From positions 1 through 24,306 of the forward strand of contig CAYVVD010000032.1 of assembly GCA_964454975.1 (NCBI GenBank): a DNA stretch of 24,306 nucleotides. Reading direction: 5' to 3'. The stretch is from CAYVVD01 sp964454975. GTDB taxonomy: Bacteria > Bacteroidota > Ignavibacteria > Kapaibacteriales > UBA2268. The stretch's first letter is position 1. Each line of letters begins with the position of its first letter. The position numbers were made by a program, and so were the translations under genes. Of the stretch, positions 8,781-15,529 are shown piece by piece. Under the pieces are notes generated by a model. That model saw only the letters and a program-made list of their open reading frames with translations, did not search any database and was not told the DNA's origin.

Positions 8781-9140
8781 ATGCAAAAAATATTAATAAT
8801 CATCAACGACGCGCCTTACGGAACAGAGAAGGCTTACAATGCTTTACGTATGGCAATGACATTGCAAAAAGCACATGGTGAAGAAGTGGAGGTGAAAATT
8901 TTTCTGCTTGCTGATGCTGTATTTTGCGGATTGCCTAATCAGAATACGCCCAATGGCTATTACAACATTGAAAGAATGTTAAAATCTGTAATAAATAAGG
9001 GCGGAGAAGTGAAAAGCTGCGGCGGATGCTCGCAGGCGCGCGGTATTGATTCCCTTGAATTTATAGAGGGAGTTGAGTTGAGTAATATGAATGAATTTGC
9101 TATGTGGACTGTTGAATGTGATAAGGTTTTGACTTTTTAA
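8781..9140 (+). CDS. DsrE family sulfur-relay-type protein
   Basis: A 119-residue cytosolic DsrE/DsrF/YchN-type protein. It begins with a beta strand, IIINDAPYGTEKAYNALRMA, and has FLLADAVFCGL (Cys49), a CGGC pair (Cys80, Cys83) and the family C-terminus ending CDKVLTF. DsrE-fold proteins bind or transfer sulfane sulfur on cysteine. The CxxC here adds a possible redox or metal site. An AAAGGA Shine-Dalgarno-like stretch (about 8768-8773) precedes the ATG. It follows the YeeE transporter by 26 bases, so it could take over the imported sulfur. A truncated second copy of the same family lies at 14183-14341. Confidence 0.88.
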   Translation: MQKILIIINDAPYGTEKAYNALRMAMTLQKAHGEEVEVKIFLLADAVFCGLPNQNTPNGYYNIERMLKSVINKGGEVKSCGGCSQARGIDSLEFIEGVELSNMNEFAMWTVECDKVLTF

Positions 9141-9141
9141 T

Positions 9142-9252
9142 ATGAATTCCAGAATAGACCATATTGCTGTTTTTCTTTTAACCATGTTTCTTTTTATGGT
9201 CATTGAACGCTGTATTCCTCATGATCACATAGAACATTGGGAAATCAGATGA
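9142..9252 (+). CDS. 36-aa single-pass membrane peptide, coupled to the polyferredoxin gene
   Basis: A small open frame begins with ATG one base after the DsrE stop and ends in TGA at 9250-9252, overlapping the ATG of the polyferredoxin gene (ATGA). The 36-residue product has a polar start (MNSRIDH), one hydrophobic segment of about 14 residues (IAVFLLTMFLFMVI) and a His/Cys-containing tail (ERCIPHDHIEHWEIR). The tight fit between two genes, with coupling at both ends, argues for a real gene. Its tail could bind a metal or contact the neighbouring iron-sulfur protein. No homologue is known to me, and coding status is not proven. Confidence 0.5.
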   Translation: MNSRIDHIAVFLLTMFLFMVIERCIPHDHIEHWEIR

Positions 9253-10616
9253 TAAACAAAATATTTAAAAACAGATACTTTTTGGCGATAACCCAATTCA
9301 TTACCTTATTGATATTCGCATTTATCATCTATGGAGCAATTGGTATAACAACAGGTAACAAAGAATTTGCTGTGATATTGAGGAATACTAATTTATCGAA
9401 TTTGATAGTATGGTCATATTGGTGGCCTTTGATAATTGTTACTGCGATATTGTTCGGGCGATATTGGTGCAGTATTTGCCCTATGGAAATGGTAACATCA
9501 TTTTTGGGTAAAATTGGTTTTCAAAGAAAGCCCGGTAAAATTTTACGCTCCGGATGGATAATTACTTTTTTTTATGCAGTAATCGTTGTTATTGGTATTC
9601 ATACTTTATCAATTCACCGCATACCCCATAATATGGCGCTTTATATGCTCGTACTTTTTGCAATAGCTGCCATTGTGGGTTTGATATGGGAGAAGCGGAC
9701 TTTTTGCACTTATGTTTGCCCAATAGGTCATTTACTTGGTTTGTATGCTTTGCTGTCGTTTAACAAATTAGGAATCAAAGATAAGACTGTATGTAATAAT
9801 TGTAAAACAAAGGACTGTGTAAGTAAAAACAATCATTATAAATTTATTGGACGCTCTTGTACATCATACTTGTATCCGCCTAAAATACAGGATAATAGAA
9901 AATGTATTCTTTGCGCTCAATGTATAAAAGTATGTTTTTATGATAATATATCCGTTAAAAAAAGACATTTTGCCGCAGATTTATTCAAAAATATTAATCT
10001 ATCTTGGGCAGAAATAGCATTCTTTTATATGCTTAGTGGTTTTGTGGTTTATGAAATATTATCTGAATGGAAGATTAGTAAAGATGTCATCATGACAATA
10101 CCCAACTGGGCAAACAATATGATGAATGTATCGGGGGATGCCGCAGGAACAGTTAAATCAATTATTCTATTTATAATTATTCCATTTATATTTTATTCAT
10201 TTTCTATGGCGTTAAAAAAACTATTTGCCGGCGAGAGTTGGAAATCTGCTGCAACACAGCTAACCCTTACGATACTGCCGGTAGTTGCAAGCATGCATCT
10301 GCTAAAAGCTGTTTTCAAAACTACATCAAGAATTCCTTATTTCGAGTTTGCTTTAAAAGACATTACGGGATTAAATTCTGCCGGTTTAATTTTAAATGAA
10401 CCCGGTTTATTGCAAAACAGCTTAGATACTGCTGTCATAGCTCCTTTAATTAATGCAGTGGCATTGATTTTACCGGTTTCAGGAATAATACTTGCAATCT
10501 GGATTGTATCGAAGCAAAGTCATAAGAATGGTTTATCCAAAATGATTACTTATGCTGTTGTTTTAATATATTCTCTGATTTTTCTTGTTACTTTGATTGA
10601 TTGGAAATTTTTATGA
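9249..10616 (+). CDS. Membrane polyferredoxin (NapH/CcoG-like 4Fe-4S protein)
   Basis: A 455-residue membrane protein. I take ATG 9249 (ATGA overlap with the small peptide gene) over the TTG at 9237. Two N-terminal helix regions lead to RYWCSICPME (Cys74, Cys77) and RTFCTYVCPIG (Cys153, Cys157), the CxxCP/CxxxCP pattern of the Fer4_5/NapH family. A cytosolic ferredoxin-like part follows, with CNNCKTKDC (182, 185, 190), Cys204, and Cys219-x2-Cys222-x2-Cys225-x3-Cys229, a classic 4Fe-4S binding string. Five or so further membrane helices follow to the C-terminus. It probably moves electrons between the quinone pool or cytosol and a periplasmic partner. The partner is unknown; the adjacent thiol proteins are candidates. 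Confidence 0.85.
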   Translation: MINKIFKNRYFLAITQFITLLIFAFIIYGAIGITTGNKEFAVILRNTNLSNLIVWSYWWPLIIVTAILFGRYWCSICPMEMVTSFLGKIGFQRKPGKILRSGWIITFFYAVIVVIGIHTLSIHRIPHNMALYMLVLFAIAAIVGLIWEKRTFCTYVCPIGHLLGLYALLSFNKLGIKDKTVCNNCKTKDCVSKNNHYKFIGRSCTSYLYPPKIQDNRKCILCAQCIKVCFYDNISVKKRHFAADLFKNINLSWAEIAFFYMLSGFVVYEILSEWKISKDVIMTIPNWANNMMNVSGDAAGTVKSIILFIIIPFIFYSFSMALKKLFAGESWKSAATQLTLTILPVVASMHLLKAVFKTTSRIPYFEFALKDITGLNSAGLILNEPGLLQNSLDTAVIAPLINAVALILPVSGIILAIWIVSKQSHKNGLSKMITYAVVLIYSLIFLVTLIDWKFL

Positions 10617-11113
10617 ATAATAATAAATTATTCGATATGAACTTAACTTTTAAACAAATAGGCAATATTCAAACTGAGTACGAAACGGCAGAAGATATGC
10701 CCATTCAGCCGAAAGGCTCGGATATGAAAGGTACAATAGTATTGTTTGATCAATATATGGAGGGACTCAACAGTATTGAATTGTTCAGTCATTTGATATT
10801 GCTCTATTGTTTTCATAAGGTAAAAGATATGAAATTGACAGTTAAACCGTTTCTGGATAGTCAGGAAAGAGGGGTTTTTGCTACAAGGGCTCCTGTAAGA
10901 CCAAATCATATTGGTTTATCAGTTGTCAGGTTGATTGAAGTTAATGACAACAAATTGTTTGTTGATAATATTGATGTTCTTAATGGGGCTCCTTTGCTGG
11001 ATATAAAGCCTTACGTCCCAAAGTTCGATATTTACAATGATGCGAATAATGGCTGGTTGCCAAATGATGTAAATTTAAAAAATGTGAAATCAGATAATAG
11101 ATTTGGAGAATAA
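10613..11113 (+). CDS. trmO: TrmO/TsaA family (UPF0066) tRNA m6t6A37-type methyltransferase homologue
   Basis: A 166-residue protein of the TrmO (TsaA) beta-barrel family. I prefer ATG 10613 (ATGA overlap with the previous stop) to TTG 10601. Family signatures are clear: an N-terminal IGNIQTEY strand, IVLFDQYMEGL, the SAM-site segment GVFATRAPVRPNHIGLS, and GAPLLDIKPYVP. TrmO of E. coli methylates t6A at tRNA position 37. Divergent members occur in metal and arsenic clusters, where the substrate may be different. Embedding in this redox cluster, coupled to the polyferredoxin gene, is unusual for a tRNA housekeeping enzyme, so a non-tRNA role is possible. Confidence 0.82.
   Translation: MNNNKLFDMNLTFKQIGNIQTEYETAEDMPIQPKGSDMKGTIVLFDQYMEGLNSIELFSHLILLYCFHKVKDMKLTVKPFLDSQERGVFATRAPVRPNHIGLSVVRLIEVNDNKLFVDNIDVLNGAPLLDIKPYVPKFDIYNDANNGWLPNDVNLKNVKSDNRFGE
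11105..11110 (+). promoter_or_regulatory. Ribosome binding site deciding the permease start
   Basis: GGAGAA lies 7 bases before ATG 11118 and overlaps the end of the TrmO gene. It favours ATG 11118 over an upstream in-frame TTG at 11103. Confidence 0.55.
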
Positions 11114-11117
11114 TAGT

Positions 11118-12416
11118 ATGAACTGGAAGACAGAAGGAAAGATTTTATTAGTAATCGGAATTGTCTTTGCAGGATTTTTTTACCTGCCGCTTGGTGTGCC
11201 AAGATTCGATAATGCAATTTTTGAGGCTTTATACTTAACCAAATGGTATGCCCAGGAACATGTGATTTTGTGCTTATTGCCTGCATTCTTTATTGCAGGG
11301 GCAATTAGCGTATTTATTAGCCAACAATCGGTAATGAAATATCTTGGAGCAAAAGCTAATAAATTTTTAGCTTATGGAGTTGCATCAGTATCAGGGGGTA
11401 TTCTTGCCGTATGTTCATGCACCGTGCTTCCATTGTTTGCCGGCATTTACCGTATGGGAGCAGGGCTGGGGCCTGCAACGACATTTTTGTATTCAGGTCC
11501 TGCTATTAATGTTTTGGCAGTAGTTTTGACCGCAAATGTTCTTGGATTTGAAATGGGATTGGCAAGAGCTATTGGAGCGATTGTTTTTAGTATTGTTATT
11601 GGTATTTTAATGCAATTCATTTATAGAAAGGAAGAACTTGAAAAAGCAAATGCACAAATTGCAATGCCGAATGAAGAAGTAAGCCGACCTCTATGGAAAA
11701 ATGCTGTTTACTTTGGCTCGATGGTAGGAATATTAGTTTTCTCAAATTGGGCAAATGCCGATAACTCTGCATCAGCATGGGCTTTTATTTATTTAATAAA
11801 ATGGTATTTGACAGGAATATTTGCTTTAGGAATGCTTTTGACATTAATATTTTGGTTCGATATTAACAAGAAGAAATTAATCATTGTTTCAATTCCGGTT
11901 ATTTTGCTTGGAATTATTTTTTATGAACAACCGATAATTGCATTTATAGTCGCGATACTTGGATTGTCTTATGCAACTTCGACGAGTGAAGGTGAAGGAG
12001 AATCGTGGTTCACGGCATCCTGGGATTTTACCAAACAGATAATGCCATTGCTGTTTTATGGAGTACTGATTGCCGGGTTTGCCCTCGGACGACCTGGAAA
12101 TGAAGGAATAATTCCTTCGGAATGGATAAGTTCTTCAGTCGGGGATAATTCGATTTTATCGAATCTTTTTGCTTCGATTGTCGGTGCGTTTATGTACTTT
12201 GCAACGCTGACTGAAATTCCAATTCTTCAGGGATTGATTGGCAATGGAATGTCAAAGGGGCCTGCACTCGCATTACTTCTTGCAGGCCCTGCGCTGTCCC
12301 TTCCAAATATGCTTGTCATTAAAAGCGTGATTGGATGGGAAAAAACCGGGGTGTATATTATGCTCGTTATTATTATGTCAACTATTACTGGTTTAATTTA
12401 TGGTAGTATTTTTTAG
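11118..12416 (+). CDS. ArsP-type permease (PF03773 family)
   Basis: A 432-residue polytopic membrane protein with about ten hydrophobic helices in two halves. The family motif CSCTVLPLFAGIYRMG followed by a glycine-rich stretch ending SGPAINV matches the ArsP_1/DUF318 permeases. The second half repeats the pattern (TEIPILQGLIGNGMSKGPALALLLAGPALSLPN). Family members include ArsP, which exports trivalent organoarsenicals, and transporters linked to copper or zinc. The cysteines in CSC may bind the substrate. An AGGAGG Shine-Dalgarno embedded at its stop codon starts the next gene, so it is co-translated with the mini-thioredoxin and the ArsF/ArsG-like genes. Confidence 0.88.
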   Translation: MNWKTEGKILLVIGIVFAGFFYLPLGVPRFDNAIFEALYLTKWYAQEHVILCLLPAFFIAGAISVFISQQSVMKYLGAKANKFLAYGVASVSGGILAVCSCTVLPLFAGIYRMGAGLGPATTFLYSGPAINVLAVVLTANVLGFEMGLARAIGAIVFSIVIGILMQFIYRKEELEKANAQIAMPNEEVSRPLWKNAVYFGSMVGILVFSNWANADNSASAWAFIYLIKWYLTGIFALGMLLTLIFWFDINKKKLIIVSIPVILLGIIFYEQPIIAFIVAILGLSYATSTSEGEGESWFTASWDFTKQIMPLLFYGVLIAGFALGRPGNEGIIPSEWISSSVGDNSILSNLFASIVGAFMYFATLTEIPILQGLIGNGMSKGPALALLLAGPALSLPNMLVIKSVIGWEKTGVYIMLVIIMSTITGLIYGSIF

Positions 12417-12420
12417 GAGG
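12415..12420 (+). promoter_or_regulatory. Strong Shine-Dalgarno overlapping the permease stop
   Basis: AGGAGG overlaps the TAG stop at 12414-12416 and sits 5 bases before ATG 12426. It is the strongest ribosome binding site in the block, suggesting high or coupled expression of the mini-thioredoxin. Confidence 0.7.
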
Positions 12421-12425
12421 ATAAA

Positions 12426-12662
12426 ATGAAAGAAATAAAGGTATTAGGTCCCGGATGTGCTAAGTGCAAGAAATTAGCCGAGAATGTTCACGAAGCATTG
12501 AAGCAGACAGGAAAAGAAATGGATTTTGAATATATTACTGATATTCAAAAGATTATGGAGTACGGAATAATGATGACTCCGGGATTGGTAATCGACGGCA
12601 AAGTCGTGGCAACCGGAAGGGTTCACTCTGTTAAAGAAATTATTAATTTTATACATTCCTAA
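12426..12662 (+). CDS. Small thioredoxin-family redox protein (redox-active disulfide protein 2 type; ArsE position)
   Basis: A 78-residue mini-thioredoxin: beta strand IKVLGPG, active-site Cys11-x2-Cys14 (CAKC), helix, then YGIMMTPGLVIDGKVVATGR, which carries the cis-proline (TPG) of the thioredoxin fold. It lacks a signal peptide, so it is cytosolic. Members typically accompany ArsP-type permeases. Its place directly upstream of ArsF- and ArsG-like genes corresponds to the arsE position of the arsEFG operon described in Shewanella putrefaciens. I am not certain this is a true ArsE and leave the symbol blank. A probable electron donor in reductive detoxification. Confidence 0.85.
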   Translation: MKEIKVLGPGCAKCKKLAENVHEALKQTGKEMDFEYITDIQKIMEYGIMMTPGLVIDGKVVATGRVHSVKEIINFIHS

Positions 12663-12675
12663 TAGGAGATTTCGA

Positions 12676-13098
12676 ATGAAAAAGTCTTATTTATTTTTAG
12701 CCCTGGCACTGATTATTTCCGGATTAACGATCAATCAGGCAGACAGCCAGGATACAAAACAAAAAAAATATGTGAAAGTTGCGTATTTCCATAGCGATTA
12801 CAGATGCGCTACCTGCAATAAACTTGAAGCATATTCAAAAGAAACTGTGCACAAATATTTTGCCGATGAAATGGAATCCGGAGAGGTAATATGGGCAGTC
12901 ATAAATTTTGACAAGAAAGAAAACAAGCATTTTGTTGATATGTTTAATCTTTACAACCAATCCCTTATAATCATGAAGTATGAAAACGGGAAACTTAAAG
13001 ACTGGAAAAATCTTGAAAAAATATGGCAGCTTGGCGGAAATCAGGCCAAATACTTAGAATACGTGAAAAAGGAAATTGAAGAATATCAAAAAGGATAA
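12676..13098 (+). CDS. arsF: ArsF-family periplasmic thioredoxin-like protein
   Basis: A 140-residue protein with a signal peptide (about residues 1-24). Then comes VKVAYFHSDYRCATCNKLE, with the redox pair Cys44-x2-Cys47 after a first beta strand, as in the ArsF family (described as a subunit of nitrophenyl-arsenical reduction in arsEFG). The rest is mixed alpha/beta, ending in a charged helix. It is expected in the periplasm, possibly membrane-tethered by the uncleaved signal. A TAGGAG Shine-Dalgarno (about 12663-12668) precedes it. It lies 13 bases after the mini-thioredoxin gene and 3 before the ArsG-like gene. The family assignment is from memory of the motif and order; the substrate is inferred. 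Confidence 0.75.
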   Translation: MKKSYLFLALALIISGLTINQADSQDTKQKKYVKVAYFHSDYRCATCNKLEAYSKETVHKYFADEMESGEVIWAVINFDKKENKHFVDMFNLYNQSLIIMKYENGKLKDWKNLEKIWQLGGNQAKYLEYVKKEIEEYQKG

Positions 13099-13101
13099 TA
13101 A

Positions 13102-13797
13102 ATGGAGTTTTTAACCACCGGCGTTCTATCGGCTCTTTGGTTTGGAATACTTACATCAATAAGCCCTTGCCCGATGGCAACTAATATTGCTGCTATTTCC
13201 TTTATAGGCAAAAAAGTCGGCAATACAAGGGCCGTATTACTGTCAGGGCTGTTTTATACGATTGGCAGGATGCTGGCATATCTTGCGGTTGCTGTTCTCG
13301 TTGTTTACAGCTTGCTTTCAGTACCCGAATTAGCAAGGTTTTTGCAAAAATACCTGAACGTAATATTAGGCCCTTTGCTTATACTGGTCGGGCTGTTTCT
13401 TTTAGAGGTAATTAAGCTGAATTTCGGACGCGGATTTTCTTTTTCGCAGAAATTCCAGGATTCTGCAAGGAAAAAGGGGCTTTTAGGTTCTGCTATGCTC
13501 GGTTTTATTTTTGCATTGTCCTTTTGTCCTGTATCAGCGGGTTTGTTTTTTGGCAGCCTGATTCCTTTATCTCTTAAATTTGAATCGTCAGTTATGTTGC
13601 CCTTGATATATGGAATCGGGACTGCTCTTCCGGTTCTTGTTTTTGCTATTGTCATTGGTGTTTCTGCTAATTATGTTGGGAAATTGTACAGTGATCTTGC
13701 AAAATTTGAATTTTGGGCAAGAAGAATAACAGGAGGAATCTTTATACTGGCGGGTCTATATTTAACCTGGGAGTTTATTATCTTAAGTGTTATTTAA
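13102..13797 (+). CDS. arsG: ArsG-family permease / CcdA-DsbD-like membrane protein
   Basis: A 231-residue membrane protein with six predicted helices, of the CcdA/DsbD transmembrane superfamily. The two signature cysteine motifs are SISPCPMATNIAA in the first helix and ALSFCPVSAGLFFGSL in the fourth. Such pairs pass reducing power across the membrane in CcdA proteins. In the ArsG branch the protein is reported as an efflux permease for trivalent aromatic aminoarsenicals. The immediate ArsF-like neighbour (3-base gap) supports the ArsG branch over cytochrome biogenesis. Either reductant supply to ArsF or arsenical export fits. The name is well supported, the exact activity less so. Confidence 0.78.
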   Translation: MEFLTTGVLSALWFGILTSISPCPMATNIAAISFIGKKVGNTRAVLLSGLFYTIGRMLAYLAVAVLVVYSLLSVPELARFLQKYLNVILGPLLILVGLFLLEVIKLNFGRGFSFSQKFQDSARKKGLLGSAMLGFIFALSFCPVSAGLFFGSLIPLSLKFESSVMLPLIYGIGTALPVLVFAIVIGVSANYVGKLYSDLAKFEFWARRITGGIFILAGLYLTWEFIILSVI

Positions 13798-13850
13798 AAC
13801 TACGCAATTTTAAGGCATTGTCATTGTGTTTTGATTATGGGGAATAGAAA

Positions 13851-14168
13851 ATGGAAGAGATTAAACAAAAAATAATTGAAGAAATCAAAAAGATTGAAGA
13901 ATTGATAAAGGATTATAAAGAAATGACTAAGCCAATAGAGCCTGATAACGCTTACGGCAGGCTTTCAAGAATGGACGCCATACAAAGCAAAAGCATTAAT
14001 GAAGCTTCATTGAGGCAGGCTGAGGACAGGCTTAATAAATTGAAATATGCTTACAGTAGAGTGGGGGCTCCCGATTTCGGAAAATGTAATAATTGCGGCT
14101 GCAACATCCCGCTTCAACGAATTTATCTTGTACCTGAAAGCCCATACTGCGTCAATTGTGCAAGATAA
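13851..14168 (+). CDS. TraR/DksA-type zinc finger protein
   Basis: A 105-residue protein: an acidic/lysine-rich N-terminal coiled coil (residues about 1-75, with an EEIKKIEELIKDYKEM-type heptad pattern) followed by a C4 zinc finger, Cys79-x2-Cys82 and Cys100-x2-Cys103. The IPLQRIYLVPES segment between is typical of TraR/DksA proteins (usually IPxxRL.A.P). DksA-like proteins bind the RNA polymerase secondary channel and alter transcription. The coiled-coil tip lacks an obvious DxxDxA acidic motif, so a DksA-like mechanism is uncertain. It stands 53 bases after the ArsG gene and before the sigma factor, so it may take part in regulating this block. Confidence 0.82.
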   Translation: MEEIKQKIIEEIKKIEELIKDYKEMTKPIEPDNAYGRLSRMDAIQSKSINEASLRQAEDRLNKLKYAYSRVGAPDFGKCNNCGCNIPLQRIYLVPESPYCVNCAR

Positions 14169-14182
14169 ATAATTAACTAAAC

Positions 14183-14341
14183 AGAATCTCGGATGTAAAT
14201 AAAGGTGGTGAAGTAAAAAATTGTGGCGCATGCTCAAAGGCACGTGGAATTGATTCTCTTGAATTTATCGAAGAAGTAGATCCAAGCAATATGAAGGTAC
14301 TTGCTAAGTGCTCTGTTGAGTGTGATAAGGTATTAATATAA
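14183..14341 (+). pseudogene. Truncated DsrE-family remnant (C-terminal half)
   Basis: Translated in the frame ending with TAA at 14339-14341, this stretch reads KGGEVKNCGACSKARGIDSL, then a continuation ending CSVECDKVLI. It aligns without gaps to residues about 71-118 of the intact DsrE protein at 8781-9140. It lacks the N-terminal two-thirds and any in-frame start near the 5' edge; a TAA lies upstream in frame at 14174-14176. Synonymous differences from the intact copy are frequent, so this is an old or separately acquired paralogue, not a fresh duplication. It is left over from a deletion or rearrangement between the TraR-like gene and the sigma factor gene. Confidence 0.8.
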
Positions 14342-14373
14342 TTAAAAGTTCATATTATTATTTTATCGGCTTT

Positions 14374-14973
14374 ATGGGAAAAATCAAAAGCGATAACGAC
14401 AACAATATGCTAATTAACGAATGGATAGACAGCTTTTCTGAGCATCTGCTTTCTTGGGCTTTTTATAAAACATCAAACAAAGAGACTGCAGAAGATATAG
14501 TACAGGATACATTTCTTGCTGCTTACCAGGCAATAGGTAAATTCGAAAACAGAAGTAATCCAAAGACCTGGCTTACTTCAATCCTAAACAACAAGATTTA
14601 CGACCATTACAGAAAGAATGCAAAATTGCTTATTCAGAATTTTCCTAAGACTTCTAACGAAAGTGATGAAGACTTTTTGGAAAAATATTTCGACGAAAAC
14701 GGGAAGTGGCACACTAAAGCAGCCCCAACAATTTGGGACAGTGAAGAAAATTTACTCGATAATTCTGAGTTTTTGGAAGTCCTGCAGTTTTGCATAAAGA
14801 ACTTACCTGAATTATGGAATGCCGCTGTTTCAATGAAATACATAAGCAATAAAAAGGGCAGTGAAATATGTCAGGATTTAGATATTTCACAATCTAATTA
14901 TTGGCAGATTTTGCATAGGGCAAAGCTGCAGTTAAGAGAATGCATTGAAAACAATTGGTATAAAGAGACATGA
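14374..14973 (+). CDS. ECF-type RNA polymerase sigma factor (sigma-70 family)
   Basis: A 199-residue sigma factor. Region 2 is at about residues 18-75 (LSWAFYKTSNKETAEDIVQDTFLAAY, then FENRSNPKTWLTSILNNKIYDHYRK, covering the -10 recognition part). Region 4 is at about 140-195 (LPELWNAAVSMKYISNKKGSEICQDLDISQSNYWQILHRAKLQLRE, a helix-turn-helix for the -35 element). No region 1.1 or 3 is present, as in ECF factors. The final TGA overlaps the ATG of the next gene (ATGA at 14970-14973), which encodes a ZAS-type anti-sigma: a standard cotranscribed pair. It may control the preceding detoxification block, which contains no ArsR- or MerR-type repressor in view. Confidence 0.92.
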   Translation: MGKIKSDNDNNMLINEWIDSFSEHLLSWAFYKTSNKETAEDIVQDTFLAAYQAIGKFENRSNPKTWLTSILNNKIYDHYRKNAKLLIQNFPKTSNESDEDFLEKYFDENGKWHTKAAPTIWDSEENLLDNSEFLEVLQFCIKNLPELWNAAVSMKYISNKKGSEICQDLDISQSNYWQILHRAKLQLRECIENNWYKET

Positions 14974-15251
14974 TAAAGAAACTGATGAATATATTGATGC
15001 TGTCATGCAGAAAAGCAACAGAACTCATTGAAAAAAGAATTTATTTCAAGCTTTCAAAAAAAGAAGAAATTCAACTGAAGATTCATACGAGCGTATGCAA
15101 AGCATGCTCTGCTTATGAAAAGCAAAGCATTGAATTAAATAATATTTTGACAAAAGGCCCCGGGGAAATAAAAATACCTCAAGTTGAAGATATTCATCCC
15201 GATTTTAAAGATAACTTGAAGATAATATTTAAAAATAAAGAGGACTTATAA
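14970..15251 (+). CDS. ZAS/zf-HC2-type anti-sigma factor
   Basis: A 93-residue cytosolic protein with a zinc-binding anti-sigma signature: an early cysteine in SCRKATELIEKR (Cys13) and His-x3-Cys-x2-Cys in HTSVCKAC (about residues 39-46). No membrane helix is present, so it would be a soluble, possibly thiol-sensitive anti-sigma like the RsrA/ChrR group. Start overlap with the sigma gene means coupled synthesis at near equal amounts. Cysteine oxidation or metal(loid) binding could release the sigma factor, an attractive way to sense the stress that the neighbouring genes answer; this is inference. Confidence 0.85.
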   Translation: MIKKLMNILMLSCRKATELIEKRIYFKLSKKEEIQLKIHTSVCKACSAYEKQSIELNNILTKGPGEIKIPQVEDIHPDFKDNLKIIFKNKEDL

Positions 15252-15266
15252 AAAAGTGTATGTTTT

Positions 15267-15366
15267 NNNNNNNNNNNNNNNNNNNNNNNNNNNNNNNNNN
15301 NNNNNNNNNNNNNNNNNNNNNNNNNNNNNNNNNNNNNNNNNNNNNNNNNNNNNNNNNNNNNNNNNN
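15267..15366. other. Assembly gap (100 N)
   Basis: Exactly 100 N, the conventional scaffold gap of unknown true length. It is followed at once by the palindromic repeat element found elsewhere in the window, so the break is probably repeat-caused. Adjacency of the anti-sigma gene and the RhuM remnant is therefore not proven. Confidence 0.97.
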
Positions 15367-15416
15367 CCGCTCACTGAGCGTAGTCGAAGTGAGCGTAGTC
15401 GAAGGCAAGGCAAGGC
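15367..15416. repeat. Core-and-arms palindromic repeat, copy next to the gap
   Basis: The 14-nt core TGAGCGTAGTCGAA at 15375-15388 is flanked by perfect 7-nt complementary arms CGCTCAC (15368-15374) and GTGAGCG (15389-15395). A second overlapping core lies at 15390-15403, followed by GGCAAGGCAAGGCAA. The same units recur at 19961-20246 and 20611-20768. The left part is lost in the N gap. Apart from this, 15417-15529 is AT-rich and shows no gene. Confidence 0.85.
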
Positions 15417-15529
15417 AAATCCCCAAAAAATTGCATCAATTCATAATTATTTAGTATATTGAAAATATTAAGAATATATTATTGATGATAAAATTGCAAT
15501 TACTTGTGATAATAGAGAAATTTTAATTT

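Noticed and set aside
8394..8786. 130-codon - strand frame opposite the YeeE gene 3' half
   Set aside because: The + strand encodes a clear family with its conserved cysteine; the - frame has no recognisable features.
15229..15462. Open frames on both strands crossing the N gap
   Set aside because: They exist only because N is read through; no coding evidence on either side.
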